In this document: positions 62,336 through 64,000 of the stretch, piece by piece | Layout of the letters: every line of letters starts with the position of its first letter | Numbering within the stretch: the stretch's first letter is position 1 | Source: Paenibacillus kyungheensis | GTDB lineage: Bacteria > Bacillota > Bacilli > Paenibacillales > Paenibacillaceae | Direction of reading: 5' to 3' | Assembly: GCF_028606985.1 (NCBI RefSeq) | Contig: NZ_CP117416.1 | Coordinates: forward strand, 2,766,001 to 2,830,000 | DNA: 64,000 nt | The notes under the pieces: model-generated | What the model was told of the DNA's origin: nothing | The model's input: the letters and a program-made list of their open reading frames with translations, nothing else | The model's database searches: none | Translations under genes and position numbers: made by a program

Positions 62336-64000
62336 ATGAAAATTGCGAGAGGTAGAGAATTGCTTACACCGGAACAGAGACAGTCTTTTATGCAAATCCC
62401 TGAAGATGAATGGATATTGGGGACCTACTTCACTTTTTCCAAACGTGATTTAGAAATAGTTAATAAGCGAAGGAGGGAAGAAAACCGTTTAGGGTTTGCC
62501 GTTCAATTAGCTGTTCTTCGGTATCCCGGTTGGCCATACACTCATATCAAAAGCATCCCAGATTCGGTCATACAATATATATCGAAACAGATTGGTGCTA
62601 GTCCATCCTCGCTTGGTCATTATCCTCAAAGGGAAAATACACTTTGGGATCATTTGAAAGAAATTCGAAGTGAATACGACTTTGTAACTTTTACCCTGAG
62701 TGAATATCGAATGACATTTAAGTACCTTCATCAATTAGCTTTGGAAAATGGTGATCCCATTCATCTACTGCATGAATGCATAGATTTTCTAAGAAAAAAC
62801 AAAATTATACTGCCTGCTATCACTACACTTGAAAGAATGGTGTGGGAAGCAAGGGCGATGGCTGAAAAGAAGCTATTTAATACAGTTAGTAAATCTCTTA
62901 CAAATGAGCAAAAAGAAAAGCTTGAAGAGATTATTACTTCGCAGCATCCATCTGAATCTAATAAAACGATATTGGGTTGGTTAAAGGAACCACCGGGTCA
63001 TCCTTCACCCGAAACATTTCTAAAAGTAATAGAACGACTCGAATATATACGAGGAATGGAATTGGAAACGGTACAAATTAGTCATTTGCACCGCAACCGC
63101 CTGTTGCAGCTGTCTCGCTTAGGTTCAAGATACGAGCCGTATGCATTCCGTGACTTTCAAGAAAATAAACGTTATTCGATATTAACCGTCTATTTATTAC
63201 AACTTACTCAGGAGCTAACGGATAAAGCGTTTGAAATTCATGATAGGCAAATACTTAGTTTGTTATCAAAAGGTCGTAAGGCTCAAGAGGAAATCCAGAA
63301 ACAAAATGGTAAAAAGATAAATGAGAAAGTTATACACTTTACGAACATCGGACAAGCATTAATTAAAGCAAAAGAGGAAAAATTAGATGTTTTTAAGGTT
63401 TTAGAATCGGTTATTGAATGGAATACCTTTGTCTCTTCAGTAGAAGAGGCTCAGGAGCTTGCACGTCCTGCCGACTATGATTATTTGGACTTACTGCAAA
63501 AACGGTTTTATTCACTAAGAAAATATACGCCAACGCTATTAAGAGTATTGGAATTTCATTCTACAAAAGCAAATGAGCCACTTTTACAGGCTGTTGAGAT
63601 TATCCGAGGAATGAACGAATCCGGAAAGCGAAAAGTGCCTGACGACTCACCTGTGGATTTTATTTCAAAACGATGGAAAAAGCATTTATACGAGGATGAT
63701 GGTACAACAATTAATCGTCATTACTATGAAATGGCTGTTTTAACAGAACTTCGGGAGCATGTTCGGGCAGGAGATGTTTCCATTGTGGGCAGCAGACAAT
63801 ATAGGGATTTTGAGGAATATTTGTTTTCGGAAGATACATGGAATCAATCGAAGGGGAATACGAGATTATCAGTTAGTTTATCATTTGAAGATTATATAAC
63901 AGAGAGAACTAGAAGCCTTAATGAAAGGTTAAAGTGGTTAGCTGCCAATTTCAACAAGCTAGATGGAGTTTCTCTTGAAAAAGGAAAACTGTCACTTGCA
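62336..64000 (+). CDS. tnpA: Tn3-family transposase TnpA, Tn1546-like (3' end beyond window)
   Basis: The first 555 codons of a transposase of normally about 990 aa; no frameshift or stop in the window. It starts MKIARGRELLTPEQRQSFMQ, with the N-terminal DUF4158 DNA-binding region (about 1-170, FTFSKRDLEIVNKRRREENRLGFAVQL) and the start of the DDE_Tnp_Tn3 region near the edge. It resembles Tn1546 TnpA almost residue for residue as I remember it. The DDE catalytic residues are beyond the window, so activity cannot be judged. ATG 62336 has no strong ribosome site (AATGGGATG). Confidence 0.95.
   Translation, partial: MKIARGRELLTPEQRQSFMQIPEDEWILGTYFTFSKRDLEIVNKRRREENRLGFAVQLAVLRYPGWPYTHIKSIPDSVIQYISKQIGASPSSLGHYPQRENTLWDHLKEIRSEYDFVTFTLSEYRMTFKYLHQLALENGDPIHLLHECIDFLRKNKIILPAITTLERMVWEARAMAEKKLFNTVSKSLTNEQKEKLEEIITSQHPSESNKTILGWLKEPPGHPSPETFLKVIERLEYIRGMELETVQISHLHRNRLLQLSRLGSRYEPYAFRDFQENKRYSILTVYLLQLTQELTDKAFEIHDRQILSLLSKGRKAQEEIQKQNGKKINEKVIHFTNIGQALIKAKEEKLDVFKVLESVIEWNTFVSSVEEAQELARPADYDYLDLLQKRFYSLRKYTPTLLRVLEFHSTKANEPLLQAVEIIRGMNESGKRKVPDDSPVDFISKRWKKHLYEDDGTTINRHYYEMAVLTELREHVRAGDVSIVGSRQYRDFEEYLFSEDTWNQSKGNTRLSVSLSFEDYITERTRSLNERLKWLAANFNKLDGVSLEKGKLSLA

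Larger units (their letters stand above)
58876..64000 (+). mobile_element. Tn1546-like Tn3-family transposon with LysR-YeiH-UspA cargo (right part missing)
   Basis: The element includes the left 38-bp end, LysR regulator (minus), YeiH-family exporter and UspA (plus), serine resolvase (minus), a palindromic res-like site, and the first 555 codons of the transposase (plus). Resolvase and transposase read like Tn1546 TnpR and TnpA. Unlike Tn1546 there are no van genes in the part seen; three cargo genes sit between the left end and the resolvase. Confidence 0.88.

Overview
The window looks like chromosomal DNA of a low-GC, spore-forming Firmicute, most probably Paenibacillus or a close relative. 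The evidence is the gene families (thermolysin-type neutral protease, PL3 pectate lyase, GlpX, GerQ-like coat protein, YteA-type protein, AmpS), strong AAGGAGG ribosome binding sites, TTG and GTG starts, and a compact hairpin with a T-run after most genes. No rRNA, tRNA or CRISPR array was seen.

Layout. 1-5.6 kb: the start of a Na+/H+ antiporter, then a peptide-type ABC operon (M20 amidohydrolase, binding protein, two permeases) with no ATPase gene. 5.8-19 kb: diguanylate cyclase, TrxR-like flavoprotein, GT39-type glycosyltransferase, secreted pectate lyase, an FhuF-like iron reductase coupled to a phosphodiesterase, GlpX, secreted M4 protease and an aldehyde dehydrogenase. 19-28.7 kb: two tandem chemoreceptors, a kinase-like protein, aminopeptidase AmpS, an Imm11-like orphan, a DAHP-synthase-like protein behind a strong Fur box, a Zn-alcohol dehydrogenase and a cysteine-free YteA homologue. 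29-35.5 kb: a MATE exporter behind three copies of one operator-like palindrome, a CNNM/CorC protein with an odd start, and ugpA-ugpE-ugpB for glycerol-3-phosphate uptake. 35.6-50.2 kb: GerQ-like protein, a MerR/SDR pair with a textbook 19-bp-spacer promoter, SsuD-like monooxygenase, a second SDR, a Cys-rich miniprotein, a beta-propeller lipoprotein, L-lactate dehydrogenase, an EmrE-type exporter with its GntR regulator, an amino-acid permease, an ACR3-like carrier and a tyrosine recombinase.

50.4-58.7 kb: an esterase, then a hydantoin-type catabolic cluster (PucR regulator, NCS1 permease, DUF917 protein, HyuA ATPase). This cluster is bracketed by two 28-bp sites in opposite orientation that match each other at 26 of 28 positions and have the layout of Xer/dif sites (11-bp arm, 6-bp centre, 11-bp arm; one arm is the TTATGTAAACT of Bacillus dif). 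A third such site lies 650 bp further on, with a small unknown gene between. This dif-like module is the most unusual structure in the window.

58.9-64 kb: the left part of a Tn3-family transposon whose 38-bp end, resolvase and transposase closely resemble Tn1546. In place of resistance genes it carries a LysR regulator, a YeiH-family exporter and a UspA protein. The right end is outside the window.
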